A stretch of 64,000 nucleotides of DNA from Diphasiastrum complanatum (lineage: Eukaryota; Streptophyta; Lycopodiopsida; Lycopodiales; Lycopodiaceae). Below, piece after piece: positions 12,998-25,070 of the stretch; position 1 is the first letter of the stretch, and the number at the start of each line of letters is the position of its first letter. The notes beneath the pieces are model-generated. The model ran no database searches and had not been told where the DNA came from. It saw nothing but the letters and a program-made list of their open reading frames with translations. A program made the position numbers and the translations under genes. The stretch lies in contig CM055094.1 of the NCBI GenBank assembly GCA_029204225.1, positions 25,256,541 to 25,320,540 of the forward strand. The letters run 5' to 3'.

Positions 12998-13715
12998 TGT
13001 TGGATTATTCTCCTTCATACTAATCGACTAATCGGTTTTAATTTTCATCCATTATTTATCGAGTCTTACGGATTCTCCTGTGTCTTTACACAGTCTATAG
13101 ATTTACAAGTGTTTTTACACAGTCTGCAGAAATACACGGAGTTTGACAACAATGTCGTCTTTTTCGCATTTTTTGCCTGTCAAGATTTGTGAGTAAATAT
13201 GCAAAGTCATATTTTTTCAATTTTTCAAAGTGACTCAAATATTAAGGAAATGACTATTGCGCTTAATTCAGACTTTCATTTTAGCCGTTCAGAAATAGCT
13301 TAGAGTACGTGGATTGGATCCGCAAGTTATTGTACTCATTTACTTTTGTTTCGTTTTTATACTGAATCAATACTATCTTTTATTGCGTTCAGGTTCGTCT
13401 CAGAATGTATGCATTTCTGTAGTTTTTCATGACTAATTATTTGTCTAGTGATTCACGACAAATTATTTGTCTGATAATTTAATGCATTATTGTTTGGCTA
13501 CGTAATCACTGTAGTACTGATGATCTCAAAGTTAGTTACTGTAAGATCGAACGTGATTTCTATCACTTTTGTTTTGTTCAAAATTGATAGACGTAGTCAT
13601 GCATAGAGAAATGGATAGATAGTATATTCTGTTGTGCACGATAAGTTTTCTTTCTTGTCATTCGAGTTTGTTTCTTTTCGAATTCGACCTATCTTTAACA
13701 CACCTCTTTCCAACA
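12998..13715 (+). mobile_element. 3' LTR of C1a
   Basis: It starts TGTTGGATTATTC and ends CCAACA. At 718 bp it is shorter than other C1 LTRs because about 440 bp, including the region of the (CT)n tract, is missing between about 13255 and 13260. It retains one copy of the roughly 57 bp U3 repeat. C2 gag coding sequence follows directly, so C1a inserted into C2. Confidence 0.9.
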
Positions 13716-16499
13716 GAAGGCACAAGAGAGCAAACAAAGCAACATCGCACATCAGGAGGAGGAGGAGGAGGATGAAGAAGAGTCCTCTTTCATGGATTCC
13801 AACAAATCTCCATCATCCAAGAGCAACACCAATGATTCTTGGTGGATTGATAGTGGGGCTAGTTTCCACATGACATATCAAAAGGACATTTTTTCCACTT
13901 TACTTTCTTACAATGATGTACATAGTTTTATCTATACTGCAAGTAGTCAAGAATGTAAGATAAGTGGAATAGGAACCATTCCATTTTATGTTGGATCATC
14001 CAAAAGGATGAATCTTGAAAATGTTCTTTATGTTCCTAAGTTAACTAAGAATCTGCTTAGTGTCGGCCGATTAATGGATAATGGCCTTGATGTACAATTT
14101 AAGCATGAAGTTTGTTCCATCCTTAGAAATGATGAATGTATAGCCAAAGGCTTTAAGCAAGGTAGATTGTTTAAGCTTGATGCTAATATTGCATTGGAGA
14201 GTATTAACTTGGCAAAGGTGGAGATATCAAAGGTGGAACTATGGCACAAAAGGTTGGGCCACCCCAACTTCAAAGCCATGGAATCTATGTGTGACTCCGC
14301 CTCCCCAAGCTTTTGTCAAAGTGTGGGAAGATATGTGAAGCATGTAGCCTCTCAAAGGCTCACAAACAACCCTTCTCAAAATCGACATCAAGATCAAGCT
14401 CTCCTCTTGAACTCAACCATTCGGATGTTCATAGCTTTTCACATGAGTCTAATGGTGGTGCCAAGTATTATGTAATCTTCGATGATGACTATTCTAGATA
14501 TTGCTGAATGTAAAAAATCAATGGTGTTTGATTATTTTGTAAAGTTCAAGAATTTGGTAGAAAACCAAACTTAGTACCAAGATTAAGGTATGAAGGAGTG
14601 ATAATGGAGGTGAATAAGGGAGTTGTCATGTCCATACACCCCTCAACAAAATGGAGTGAGTGTGAGGAGAAATAGATCTCTTTGTGAGTGTGTTAAGGCC
14701 TTACGGCTAGATGCTTCTCTATCCAAACATCACTAGCAAGGTGATAGTGAGTAGGGATGTTATTTTTTATGAAGGACATGCTTGTGATTTGGATGATAAT
14801 GCTACTAGTCATCTTGATGCCAAGGATCATATTGCTAGGATGGAGGAGGAGCTTCCAAGTGAAGAAGAACTTGAGGATCCACCTAAAGATGCAAGAACTC
14901 CAAGAACTCCAAGAAGATATACAAGGGCAAGGACCGAGCCATTGAGGCTCAACTATGATGGTCAAGGTGATCAAAGGGAAGGCTCATCATCTTTCACATC
15001 TTACACCTTTCTTACTCCAATTTTAGATGAGCCAACATGCTATGAAGATGCTTGTAAATCTAAGAGTTGGATGGATGCTATGCAAGTAGAGTATGATGCT
15101 CTCATTGAGAATACTTAAGATCTTGTGAATCTTCCTCAAGGGAAGAAACCACTTGATTTTAAGTGGGTAGATTGAAGTATAATCAAGATGGATCAATAAG
15201 TAAGCATAAATCTAGGCTTGTAGCCAAAGGATTTTTACAAACTAAAGGCATTGATTATGATGAGACTTTTGCTCCTGTGGCTAAGCTTGTTACTATCAGG
15301 TTGATCATTAGTCTTGCTACAACCTTCAATTGGGAGCTATTCCAACTTGATTTGACAAATGATTTCCTCAATGATTATTTGGAGGAAGAGATCTACATGA
15401 GGCAATCCGAGGGCTTCATCAAGGCAAAGCATGAAGGAAAGGTGTGTTTCTTGAAGAAGAGCCTTTATGGGCTCAAACAAGCACCTAGAGCATGGTACTC
15501 TAGGCTAAACTCTTTTCTCATTTCCATCAATTTTGTAATGAGTGCTTATGATCCATCATTGTACATAAAATTTCATGATGGCAAGATCATTATTCTTGTT
15601 TTGTATGTAGATGACATTATCTTGAGTGGTAATGATCTAGATGGAATTAAAGATTGTAAAAATGCTTTGGCAAAAGAGTTTAAGATGGTAGATCTCGGCC
15701 TATTAAGTTTCATTCTTGGAATAGAGGTTATTAAAGGATGTGATTTTAGCTTTATTATCAATCTAAATATGCTACATCCATCCTAGATAGATTTGGAATG
15801 AAGAATTGTAAAGGCGTTGAGACACCAATGGAGCAACATGTAAAGGCATCTATTGATGGTGATGAAGCATCCTTTGAGGACATCACATTATATAGAAGGC
15901 TTATTGGCTCCTTGATTTATTTAACTATAACTAGACCTAATCTTAGTTATAGTGTTGGAAAGTTAAGCCAATTCATGCAAAGTCATCTAGTTTCACATTG
16001 GAAGATGGCCAAAAGAGTTCTTAGATACATTTCATCTACTAGAAATTTTGGCATTTTGTATAGAGAGACTAATCTTGGCTTAAGAGCCTATAGTGACTCA
16101 GGTTTTGTAGGTGACAAAGTGGATAGAAGATCAACAAGTGCTTTTGCCACCTTTCTATGTGATGGAGTAGTATCATGGCTTTCCAAAAAGCAAGATACCA
16201 TCGCCTTATCTTCCACAGAATCCAACTACAAGGCTTTGACATCAACATGCAAGGAGGTCTTAAGGCTCAAAAGGCTATTGGTCGAGCTTCATGTCATGGA
16301 GGAGGAGATCCCTATCATCTATTGTGACAACCAATCAGCCCAATCACTTGCAACTAATCCTACGTTCCATGCAAAGAGCAAACCCATCGAGATTGCTCAT
16401 CATTTCGTGAGGGAGAAAGTGCAAGCCAAAGAGATCAAGCTCCAACATGTGTCATCATCAAGTTGCTTGGCTGACTTTTTACTTGTCAATCACACCTAA
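13716..16499 (+). pseudogene. Copia gag-end/pol, family C2 (decayed)
   Basis: A second Ty1/copia polyprotein, oldest layer of the nest. It starts within gag, where C1a interrupts it, with an acidic stretch (HQEEEEEDEEE). Then follow a protease with WWIDSGASFHM near 13843, GAG-pre-integrase with WHKRLGHPN near 14243, and a broken integrase (CSLSKAHKQPF near 14348; PQQNGV near 14645 after a deletion). An RT has KSRLVAKGF near 15207, LYGLKQAPRAWY near 15465 and an intact YVDD at 15604-15615. RNase H has DNQSAQSLATNP near 16325. Frameshifts occur near 14310, 14510 and 15165, with stops at 15116 and 15784. RT/RNase H is the best preserved part. Confidence 0.92.
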
Positions 16500-16760
16500 T
16501 GTAGGTTACCACGAGTAAAGAGGAGTGGTTGTGTCCATTTGGTAGTGATTCCTACTTTGTAGGATCTAGACCTTGATTTATGATGAGATTTGTACCTACC
16601 ATGCACTACCAAGCATGACTCTTGGATCTAGGCTAGAGTTTTCACTTAGGGCAAGAAATTTGAGTCTACTTCCTTATTACATGCTGGATTTTCACCTAAC
16701 TTTGCAAAGGAAGTGTCTTTTACTATGTATTTCCATTCTCCATAGTGAGGAGATGGCCAT
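16500..16760 (+). mobile_element. Fragment of C2 3' LTR
   Basis: It matches, in inverted orientation, the LTR at 26247-26907 and the solo LTR at 52650-53349. Shared blocks include GGTTGTGTC near 16527, CCTACTTTGTAGGATCTAGA near 16551 and TTCCTTATTACATGCTGGA near 16670. About the first 120 bp of the LTR is missing, and similarity ends near 16760, where the next element begins. Confidence 0.75.
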
Positions 16761-17499
16761 GAATACCTACCAAAAGGGGGTCTAAACCAGTTGGTTCTCA
16801 TTACAAGCTTAAATATATGATGGATTGCGTCTGTTTTGAGTGATCATGCATCCAATTTGGATAGGTGAGCATTAGACACCATCATGTTGAAATTTTGCTC
16901 GTTGAAGAAGGCCAAAAATGCATTTTTTGCATGATCTGAACTTATGATTGCTTGCTAGACCTGTTAGAAGCTTTTATGACTCTGTAATGACCTAAGTAGA
17001 GTGCTTGTAACCTCTGATTGGATGCTTATTGGGCTGGAGTTGAATTTTTGATGATACCACCTACAAAAAGTGTGCCCTCCTACCTAATTTTTTGTCATTT
17101 CTAGCTCACACGTGTGGAGCCTAGGTGGTAGGGTGATGTGGCAAGTGCTTTGTAGAGCCACTCTCCCTCCGTACTATGCTTTGCAACGACCAATTTGGTG
17201 CCCTGTAGAGAAAGTTATGGCTATCGGAAGTTTAGCAATTTTTGAACTAAAATTTGCAAAAATTTTGAAATGTTCTGATGCATGCATGCTTGTATCTCAG
17301 TGTAGCCATTGTCTGTTGATGAAAATGTATGGATAGACTTGTATGCATGCTTGGATGCATGTTTCATGTGTAATCAGTAGATTGATCAGAAGATTTCTTG
17401 CATGAAGCTATTTTTGGCAATTCTAGATCAAAAACCGGATTTCCTAGTGGCTAGGCTAATTTCAAGATTTTATTCATTTTTTCGAAAAAGTCAGCATGT

Positions 17500-17818
17500 C
17501 AAACTTGTTGCATGCAGGATGTTTCAAAATGATTTTGATATGTGACAGTGCTTGTGACTTTGATAAATCGATCTTCTTAATCGATTTTCACAGTTGGTCC
17601 ATTCTGAATGGATTTTGAAAATCCCAGGGTTAATTTCCCAGTTTCCTTACAATTTACGTAAAAATTGATTTTTATATTGAAATCACTGCATGTCATATTG
17701 GTTGCTGGATGTTTCAGAATCCTTCCAATATGTGATGGTAACTGTGAAATTGACAAGTCGATGTTTGATCGATTTTCACAGTTTAGGTCCATATTGAATG
17801 GAATTTGAAAATCCCAAT
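17500..17818 (+). repeat. Imperfect tandem duplication (period about 188 bp)
   Basis: The block beginning GGATGTTTCAAAATG near 17518 recurs at 17706 as GGATGTTTCAGAATC. Each copy continues through a CGATTTTCACAGTT block to GAAAATCCCA. Confidence 0.7.
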
Positions 17819-18213
17819 TTATGTAAGATTTGAAGAAACCACGGACGTTTTGATTTGTTCAAATTTATTAGTTATTGATCAAACATGAAATGACTTATAA
17901 AGTGAATGAACTTAATATGATGGAATTGGTCAGTTCTTTAAGGTCAATGTACCCTTCACTTTTAGTTGAAGATTTTGTAAATTTGTCAATTAAGGAACAT
18001 TTCTTGTTTTAGGGATCAATATGGACCAAGAATAATGTAAATCTAGTGGAACAGTTTCTATGCTAATCCATAAGGGGATGTACAAATTTGGGTTGTTAAC
18101 CTGAATCTTTTTTGGAAGGGGGGGAAAGAGTAGAAGTCTGAGATGTAGTTGATTGGTAGTCTTAGTGATCCAATTATTTAATCTATATTCAATTCCTGAA
18201 GTTTAACTAATTG

Positions 18214-18534
18214 CAAAATAGAGATAGTTCTATAAATGGATTATCAGTCTTGTTTCCCTTAGAATCATCGATTTCTCAAAATTCTAATTCACACTAGGGA
18301 AAATGAATTCCAATTCCCAGTGGCCTTAGTGATCCAATTATTTAATTTACATTCAATTCTTGAAGTTTAACTAATTGCAAGTGAGAGTAACAATTGGGAA
18401 TAATTTAAGAAGACTGTCGCTGGAAATTTGGATTTCTTTTTCCCAGTTTGAATTAGAATTTCAAGAAATCGATGATTCTAAGGGGAAAGTAGTGGCAAGA
18501 CTGATAATCCATTTATGGAACTATCTCTGTTTTG
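18214..18534. repeat. Large imperfect inverted repeat (arms about 100-113 bp)
   Basis: The left arm (18214-18314, starting CAAAATAGAGATAGTTC) is the reverse complement of the right arm (18422-18534, ending GAACTATCTCTGTTTTG). About 107 bp of spacer separates them. Two direct copies of a roughly 55 bp block (GATCCAATTATTTAAT..) lie at about 18167 and 18329. The RNA could fold into a long hairpin. Confidence 0.8.
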
Positions 18535-20067
18535 TGAGTATGTGAGTAACATATGCAGATTATGAGTTATGTGAGTAACATATGCAGATTATGGATATCT
18601 GTCAGTTGATAGCCTATGTTTATGTATAGGAACATGGTTGGATATGTTACTTATATACATCTTAATCTTGTGGATCTACTATGTGTTTCCTATGTACCGA
18701 GTCTATATCGTATACTAAACTGGTCAGTGTGCATAGACATATGGAGTTATTGACTATATCCTAGTGAGCTCATATTGGATGACAGAGTCTAACTAATGTC
18801 AAGGATAACCACTGAATTCAATTGGAATTCAGCAGAACTTTGTAATCTCTAGATGTGAGTCTAGGTGATTGTATAAAGTTTATGTTGTTCAAGATGATTG
18901 TTATAATAGTCTTTAATTACAAGGTTGATTGTAGAATTTGGAACTCATAATCTGGTTAAGAATCGGGTTGAAAGAATATTCTAGGAATCCAATAATTTTC
19001 CTTGTGGAAAAGATTTCAAAATGTTTCTTATATTTCCTGAGTGGTATGTTGTGCTTATACTCCAGTATTTGTCAATGATTAAATATGTTTTTGAAATCCG
19101 ATAAATTATGATTGATGAATCATAAGATTCTAAATGTTTATGATTGATGGATAATAAATTGATACTTAAAGGTCATTAGATGATTATATAGAAATATGAT
19201 GATTCCTAAGATAGTGAGTAATTCTTGATCAATTGTTTGAGTCAAAAATTTAGATTTGTTATTTGAACTCTAAATTTGTGTGCATGTCTAAGATTGTGTG
19301 AATCTTACTGGCATTTTCATTAGGTAATTGTTTACTTATGAGGACTTTGCTTACCTTTACTGATTGTAGTCAAGGAATGCTTGTGTATTGTTTTTCAGCC
19401 TAAAATCTCTGGTTAATTAGGGGCAGTCAAGTCTATCAAGATTGAATGGTTGCTATTTTCTAGCATGTGATACTAGAGATAGAGCACTTAACTCAAGAGA
19501 GTATCTGGGGTACTCAAGATTGAGTTAAAGTCATTTTTATCTGGGGTACTCAGGATTGAGTTAAAGTCATTTTTATCTTGATGGATCTCCTAAGAGATTT
19601 TGGTGGGATAAGTTTTGTACTTTAGTTTCTGAAAAAATTCTAAGTGTATTTGTACCAAGAAGTATTTATGACCGGTCTACAAGTAATTGTGGATAGTCTT
19701 GGACTATGATTGTTTTGAATCTTTAACTTTTGAATATTGATCTCTAATGTAAGGTGAGAACTCACCCAATGATTCATGTAAATTGAGGTTACATGAAGGT
19801 GAGGTTATTAGATTGGAGAGAATCAAACTCAATAGGGAAATTTATCTCTTAGTGTACTTCTAAAGGTTGATATAGTACTTCAGTACAGAGATATATAATT
19901 TGAAAATTATTCCATCTCTAAGTACTTATTTGATATTGAAGTCAGACTAAAGATTCATTTTCAGGGTTGGTTTGTTAGCTTTTAAACTTAATCTTCAACT
20001 ATGGTCGACTGCTAACCAGTGTATCATGTAAAATTACTTTATATGATGATGACAAATCATATGAGGG

Positions 20068-20151
20068 CCCAGACCTATAATTGGACATATGAGCACTTGC
20101 ATATGAGCATATGAGCCCAGACCTATAATTGGACATATGAGCACTTGCATG
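20068..20151 (+). repeat. 48 bp tandem duplication
   Basis: GCCCAGACCTATAATTGGAC occurs at 20068 and again at 20116, a period of 48 bp, within the LTR-like end of the diverged element. Confidence 0.9.
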
Positions 20152-20453
20152 GTGTTTGACTGTTACAATGCAAGAATAGGAGATTAATAGCTAATATAGG
20201 CTGCATGGGGATCCTAAGGAAAATATTCTCTCTTTGGAGAGAGAATACTTACCATGGAAACTCGCCCATCTCCCTATTGGAAATTTAGTTTCTTGAGCCA
20301 TGATTCATCTTCTCTCTTGCATTCATTCACCATGGCTTGGGGGCTAGGTCCAGGAGAAAACTCCAGGAGGGATCTAGGATTGGATGGGTGGTGCTCCACA
20401 GCTGTCTTTTTGGTTGTTTTGCAACAAGATTTAGTTAGATCTTCATAAGGTGA

Positions 20454-20972
20454 TCTTTATACATATACAAGATAGACCTCATGTTTCAGTGACCTAATAT
20501 TTGATGCCATACATGAGCATCTAAATTACTCACAAAAAGTGCATAATCATGACTCAAGATATATAAATTTCCTTCTGTGTGTAGAGAGGACTACATTTGA
20601 GACGTTCTTGTCAAGAATGATACATCAACTAGAAGTAAACAAAGCTGTATAGCCTTGATTAGTGATCTTGCTTATAGGCAATAAGTTCTTTGTTAATTCA
20701 GATACATAGAGCACATTGTCAGACTGTCTAGTGATACCATCTAAGAATTGTAGTCGAATGGAGCCTTGGCCTTCGACTTTGTGTGAGCTTGAGTCTCCAA
20801 AGAATATGTACTTTGATTCAATTCATGTGAGATGCAAGAATAGGTTCATGTGCTGAGAAGCACCTGAATCTAGATACCATTCATAGGCATCTTTACATGG
20901 TTGATCTTGTACCATCAGCGTCTTTTCATCTTCTTGGGAATTTCTGACAGAGTTAGAGCCTCCTTCTTGGTG
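20454..20972 (-). pseudogene. Copia protease region, element C3 (decayed)
   Basis: Minus strand, continuing downstream of the C3 gag. It has a readable protease motif YLDSGASQHM near 20866-20890 and the downstream block NVLYVSELTKNLLPIS near 20680-20730, typical of copia protease followed by pre-integrase. Stops interrupt it. It is cut at 20453 by the coding-poor element, so integrase and RT of this copy are missing. Confidence 0.8.
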
Positions 20973-21755
20973 CTATTGCATCTTCTTTTGTGCTTTATTA
21001 TGCTTGAGAATCCGATAGTCCTTGATGTCGTGATTGGTTCTCTTACCATATTTGTAAAAGAGTTTGGTCTTGGCAGATTGTTGTCGACTGTGCTGTTGTC
21101 GTTGCGTTGAATCTGTCTGCTCGGCCTTTGTCTTCTCCTTGAAGTTCTTCTTCTTGGATTGTTGCTTATTGGAGTACAAGGCCATTGTCTTATTACTCGA
21201 AGTGGATAAGCTTTTTCTCTTTACTTCCTCCTGTAATAGGCTTGTTGTCAGCTTTTGGAGTGATAGCACATGATTATTGCTCAAAAGTAATACTAGATTG
21301 TCATAGGAGGGAGAAATACTAGAAAGAAGAGACATAGTAGAATCTTCTTCCGAAACTGGTGAACCTATTGCAGCTAATTGATTCAACAACTGTTTGAACT
21401 CATTTAAATAATCACTGACTGAGGTATCTCCATTCATTTTGAGGGTAAAGGCCTTCTTTTTCAGAAAGAGACGAGTCAATACATTTGATGTTTCATAAAT
21501 GCTTGTTAAAATATCTCATGCTTCTTTCGAAGTGGTACTATTTGATACATGAGCTATCTGAGTATCTTTCAAATTTAAGGATACAATGGCAAGTGCTTTG
21601 CCATCCTTTGATTCCCACACGAGTAGCAGTTCTGGTTCAGCCGGTTTACGTATCCCCATAGCTCCTTGTTAATCAGTATCATCCACATTTTGAATTTCCA
21701 CATGTGGAGATAATTTTTGTTTGATCAATCGGAAATCTGAGGTTAATCCTTCCAT
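20973..21755 (-). pseudogene. Copia gag, element C3
   Basis: Gag starts at an ATG at 21755 (MEGLTSDFRLIKQKL) after the leader. The best frame (21479 to 20973) contains the gag core motif SVSDYLNEFKQLLNQLAAIG, a lysine/glutamine-rich stretch, and a zinc knuckle remnant FYKYGKRTNHDIKD in which two of the CCHC cysteines are tyrosine or absent. RNA packaging would be the original role. A stop near 21660 and a lost frame around 21480 mark it as broken. Confidence 0.8.
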
Positions 21756-21861
21756 GAAGATCGAAGAATAGAGATTATACACAAATCAAATATAAACTAG
21801 CTATGAAAATATGAACCTATTTAGGTTCTTTTGATCTCAAGACTCTACTGTATCTAAACTG

Positions 21862-21927
21862 GCTCTAATACCAATTTGTTGGGAATATGATCGGCTCTGA
21901 TACCAATCTGTTGGTGCTCTGATACCA
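21862..21927 (-). other. Three consecutive primer-binding-site-like motifs, C3
   Basis: On the minus strand, TGGTATCAGAGC occurs at 21927-21916 and at 21905-21894, and TGGTATTAGAGC at 21873-21862. The first lies directly after the presumed LTR end and is the most likely genuine primer site. The second and third repeat the same 12-mer in the leader. Confidence 0.8.
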
Positions 21928-22818
21928 CTATGATGGTGATATGGAATAAGGATGACCATGCCGCATCAGAAATAGGAGGCCGTCCTTTCCAACAAATAAA
22001 AACAATGACGATAAATTGTAATAGGATCTAGTTTGCTAGAGAAGTGAAGAATAGAGTTGTTCTGATTTTTGTGTTGATAACGAATATCAGTGTAGGTGTG
22101 ACAATAGACAACCACAAAGAATTGCAAATAGATTAGGTGTTTATGAAAGCCATGCAATTCTTTGTTACTGATATTCGTGACAGTGGAGAAAAAAAGTGAG
22201 AGGATTTAAACATTCAACATGAATGTAATATGATAGAAGAATATCAAATCTATATAATAAATATTGTGGTAACAACGATTAGATTACAAGACAGTTGCAC
22301 GCGTGATCCTACTTAGGAAAACAAATAATTTGAATAATTCAAAATACTTTTACTCTCTCTATATCTGTAATTTTGAGGAGTCAGATACTGACTTACCAGA
22401 TTTTTGGTCTTGTGATCTCTCTGATCAGAACTGTTCTCTCACTTGTCTACTGTCTGTTTGTCTCTAAAGGCTCATTTCCTTATATAGTTATTTGATGATC
22501 TTGTGTTGTTCTAATTTTATAATTACATGATCATTAACAATTTTGTAGTTGATCAATAGATCATTTATTCAATGGAGCATGAAGATGTAGATGGAAAATA
22601 TACATTCAAATTTGTAGTATTTCACATTTCTCAAAAAAAACCTTTGGGTGTTTGAAATGTTGAGTAAAATACTTTGTCATATTCTTTGCCTGTTGAAGAT
22701 TGCATATAAAACTGTAGACTGTGCAAGAAAGCGTTTATTTCTGCAAATTGTTTGTAAGAGAGTGATTTCCTTGAGTGAATTAGAGGGGAGTAGGATTAAC
22801 TTTAATAGGTTCTTCACA
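21928..22818 (-). mobile_element. 5' LTR of C3
   Basis: About 890 bp on the minus strand, from TGTGAAGAAC at 22818 to the primer site at 21927. A TATA-like motif (CTATATAAGG) lies near 22485. The LTR interrupts a minus-strand integrase fragment at its right side. The start coordinate rests on where integrase homology stops and could be off by some bases. Confidence 0.6.
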
Positions 22819-23157
22819 TAAGCTGATGTTGATACAATAAGTTTCCATAACGATTTGGGGAACGAAGCATGAGTTATAATGCATTTGGCAGACTCGATTA
22901 AGGTCGTGTTCTTCCTTTCTGCTAGTCCATTCGATTATGGAGAATAGGAAGCAGCAAACTACTACTCAATGCTGTTGGCTGAGCAGTAATCCTTGAAGTC
23001 GTCTAAGATGTATTCACTATTGTTGTCACTCCTAAGGGCTTTAATCTTCTTGCCTGTTTTGACTGACTGACAACAAATTTGTCGTCAAGTTCTGGACATA
23101 GAATACATTTGGTATCAGCTTCGACAGTCCTTTTTGAAAATTCAGTCTACTAACAAT
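22819..23157 (-). pseudogene. Copia integrase fragment
   Basis: Minus strand. Readable pieces are GKKIKALRSDNNSEYI near 23010-23060, SNGLAERKNTTLIESAKC near 22870-22930 and SLWKLIVSTSAY at 22819-22855, the typical end of the integrase core. At STSAY it is cut by the C3 LTR. Two stops precede SNGLAERKN. It resembles C1 integrase but is a separate copy. Confidence 0.8.
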
Positions 23158-23310
23158 TGTTGGATTATTCTACTACTGGAATGATTCTTTTGAATACTCT
23201 ATTTTTAATCTACGTACACTTTATTATCTAGTTCTACAGTTTTATTTGTGTTTCTATACAGTCTGCAGAATGAGTTTATATGAAACTGAATAATTGTATT
23301 GGGAATTGTT
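23158..23310 (+). mobile_element. LTR fragment, C1-related
   Basis: It starts TGTTGGATTATTCTAC at 23158 and matches the start of the LTR at 27408 through the block TTCTATACAGTCTGCAGA near 23253. Only the first 130-150 bp is present before it meets the minus-strand primer-site motif at 23316. Confidence 0.65.
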
Positions 23311-23315
23311 TATCA

Positions 23316-24281
23316 GCTCTGATACCACTCTTGCTTAATACAAAATCTAGTCAAGAGAAAAAATCAATGTTAAATTATGACAGGATCTTTACCAATCTAT
23401 TGATTTAGACTATTACTTAGATTGACTAGAGGAATATCTTAGTAGGTTTCAAAGACAACCATGAAGGGAGCAAAACAGTTAGACATCTATGGCAGCCATG
23501 CTTCCTTTGAGTCAGATATTTCGAATGAGTCATGGAACGAGTATTAGTACTAGGAAAGTACTTATCAAAAAGCATTCGTCAGTGCAAACACACATAAAGA
23601 AAATAGAAAATATATGTTAACTTGTTATGAATACAATGATCAGATCACAATCCTATGCCCAAGAATGGTTCACAGTAGTACCACACTATGTGTTGTGATC
23701 TTAATATGCTAGTTACATATTGAATACTATCTCTACTTCTTGAATTACTTTCACTCTCTCTAAAATCTCTGACCCTAAAGAATTAGATAGCCTGATACAA
23801 GGGAGTTCACGGAGGAACTTTGATTCATGCTACCACTGATTATTGACTCACCTTATTTATTACGTATCATCCTCTATTCGTTATTGATTTATTGTAGTAG
23901 TTGTAAAGATTACAACTGTGCGGATGTCAGTCGTGAAGTGATGCAGTTACTGCATAGTGAACGGTGACATAGTCTGCAGTGTATAGAGCAGAGGATGAGC
24001 TCCATTTTGACTAGTGATAGCCAACAATCATCGTTGACAATCGTCGAAGGTGTCGAATGAGTCGAGTCGACTTGTTTGCCCTTGAGAGAATGTCGAAGTC
24101 AGGATGACTTCAGTCGAGTTGGTGAAGTTGACGTCGATGAAGTCGAGTTGATTCTGCTCTGTTTCAAAGTTGATGTTTGCACAGACTGTTCGACTTATGC
24201 GAGTAAGACTGTTGTCTTTGTAGAGAGAGAATATAGTACGTGAGTAGGAGTGAAGATTAACTCCAACACTCCCCCTCAAGC
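23316..24281 (-). mobile_element. Polypurine tract, LTR and primer site of element C4
   Basis: Minus strand. The polypurine tract CTTGAGGGGGAG (24281-24270) is followed by an LTR starting TGTTGGAGTTAATC at 24269 and running to about 23328, then TGGTATCAGAGC at 23327-23316. So one LTR has the 3' end of a coding region on one side and a primer site on the other. The LTR contains (TCGACTTCATCGACGTC-like) TCGA-rich repeats near 24040-24150. Confidence 0.7.
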
Positions 24282-25070
24282 TTAACTCCTAGGATCCTGA
24301 ATGAAGCTTAATAAGTTGCATAGATTAACATGCTTTTCTCTCAACAGGGGTTTTGTTAGAATATCAGCCAACATACTATCAGTATGACAGTAACTTAATT
24401 CGACAATCTTGTTTAGAATTTTCTCTCTAAGAAAATGAAATTGAACTTCAATGTGTTTCTAGAGTAAGTTCGTGGGTTTAGAGTTGGAGCTATGCAACTT
24501 TGATTGTTGCAATGGAGTATAGTTGGTCTGAATGGAGGGAACATCATATCCTGAAGCAATCTTTTGAGCCAGATGATTTCCTTCACTGTAGAGGTGGCTG
24601 CAATATGTTTGGACTCTATTGAAGACAAAGAAATGCATTTCTTCTTTTGACTATTCCATGAAATGGGTACTTTTGCTAAAAAGCGTAGGTATCCAGAAGT
24701 GGATTTGCATGTGTCCACATTTCCAGTCCACCAATCAGAGTCAGAATAAGCATGTAAAGTTAGAGCATCTTCTGTATTTTAATTATAATGCAGAGGTATC
24801 TTAGTACTCTTAGTAGAGCTTTCCATTGTGGTAGGCCAAGATTCGACCTGAATTGTGCCAATGTCCTGACTATATAGGCGATATCGAGGGGTCGAGTGTA
24901 GACCATGACATACTTGATTAATCCACCTATTGAATGATAGGGGTATTTACACATCTCCTATTTCTCTCACTTTTGTTCATATCCTTTGACAACTAGTCAA
25001 GCTTTCCATCTGGTTGTGGAACCATCTAGATTGAGCTTCAACTTGAAGATCCACTTAGTGTCAATAATAT
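24282..25070 (-). pseudogene. Copia RT start plus RNase H, C4 (internally deleted)
   Basis: Minus strand. The RT amino-terminal motif TKWIFKLKLN..DGS..RWKA lies near 25000-25055. It jumps without the RT core to the RNase H entry region PYHSIGGLIKYVM near 24905-24945. RNase H continues with STSGYLRFL, ISWNSQKKKCISLSSIESKH and HCNNQSCIA (24413-24718) before the polypurine tract. The RT catalytic core, including YVDD, is deleted. Confidence 0.85.

Larger units (their letters stand above)
16760..20453 (+). mobile_element. Diverged second copy of the coding-poor LTR element
   Basis: No coding frame is recognised. It shares blocks in the same order and orientation with the 6.7 kb element. 17105-17290 (GTGGAGCCTAGGTGG.. 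CAATTTGGTG) matches 7755-7915, and the block near 19915-19960 (AAGTACTTATTTGATATTGAAGTCAGAC) matches 12210-12260 just before the 3' LTR. The segment 20130-20453 resembles an LTR (CGCCCATCTCCC, CATGGCTTGGGGG) and is also related to 34263-34737. The left LTR is not evident. It is rich in internal tandem duplications and holds a large inverted repeat. Confidence 0.65.
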
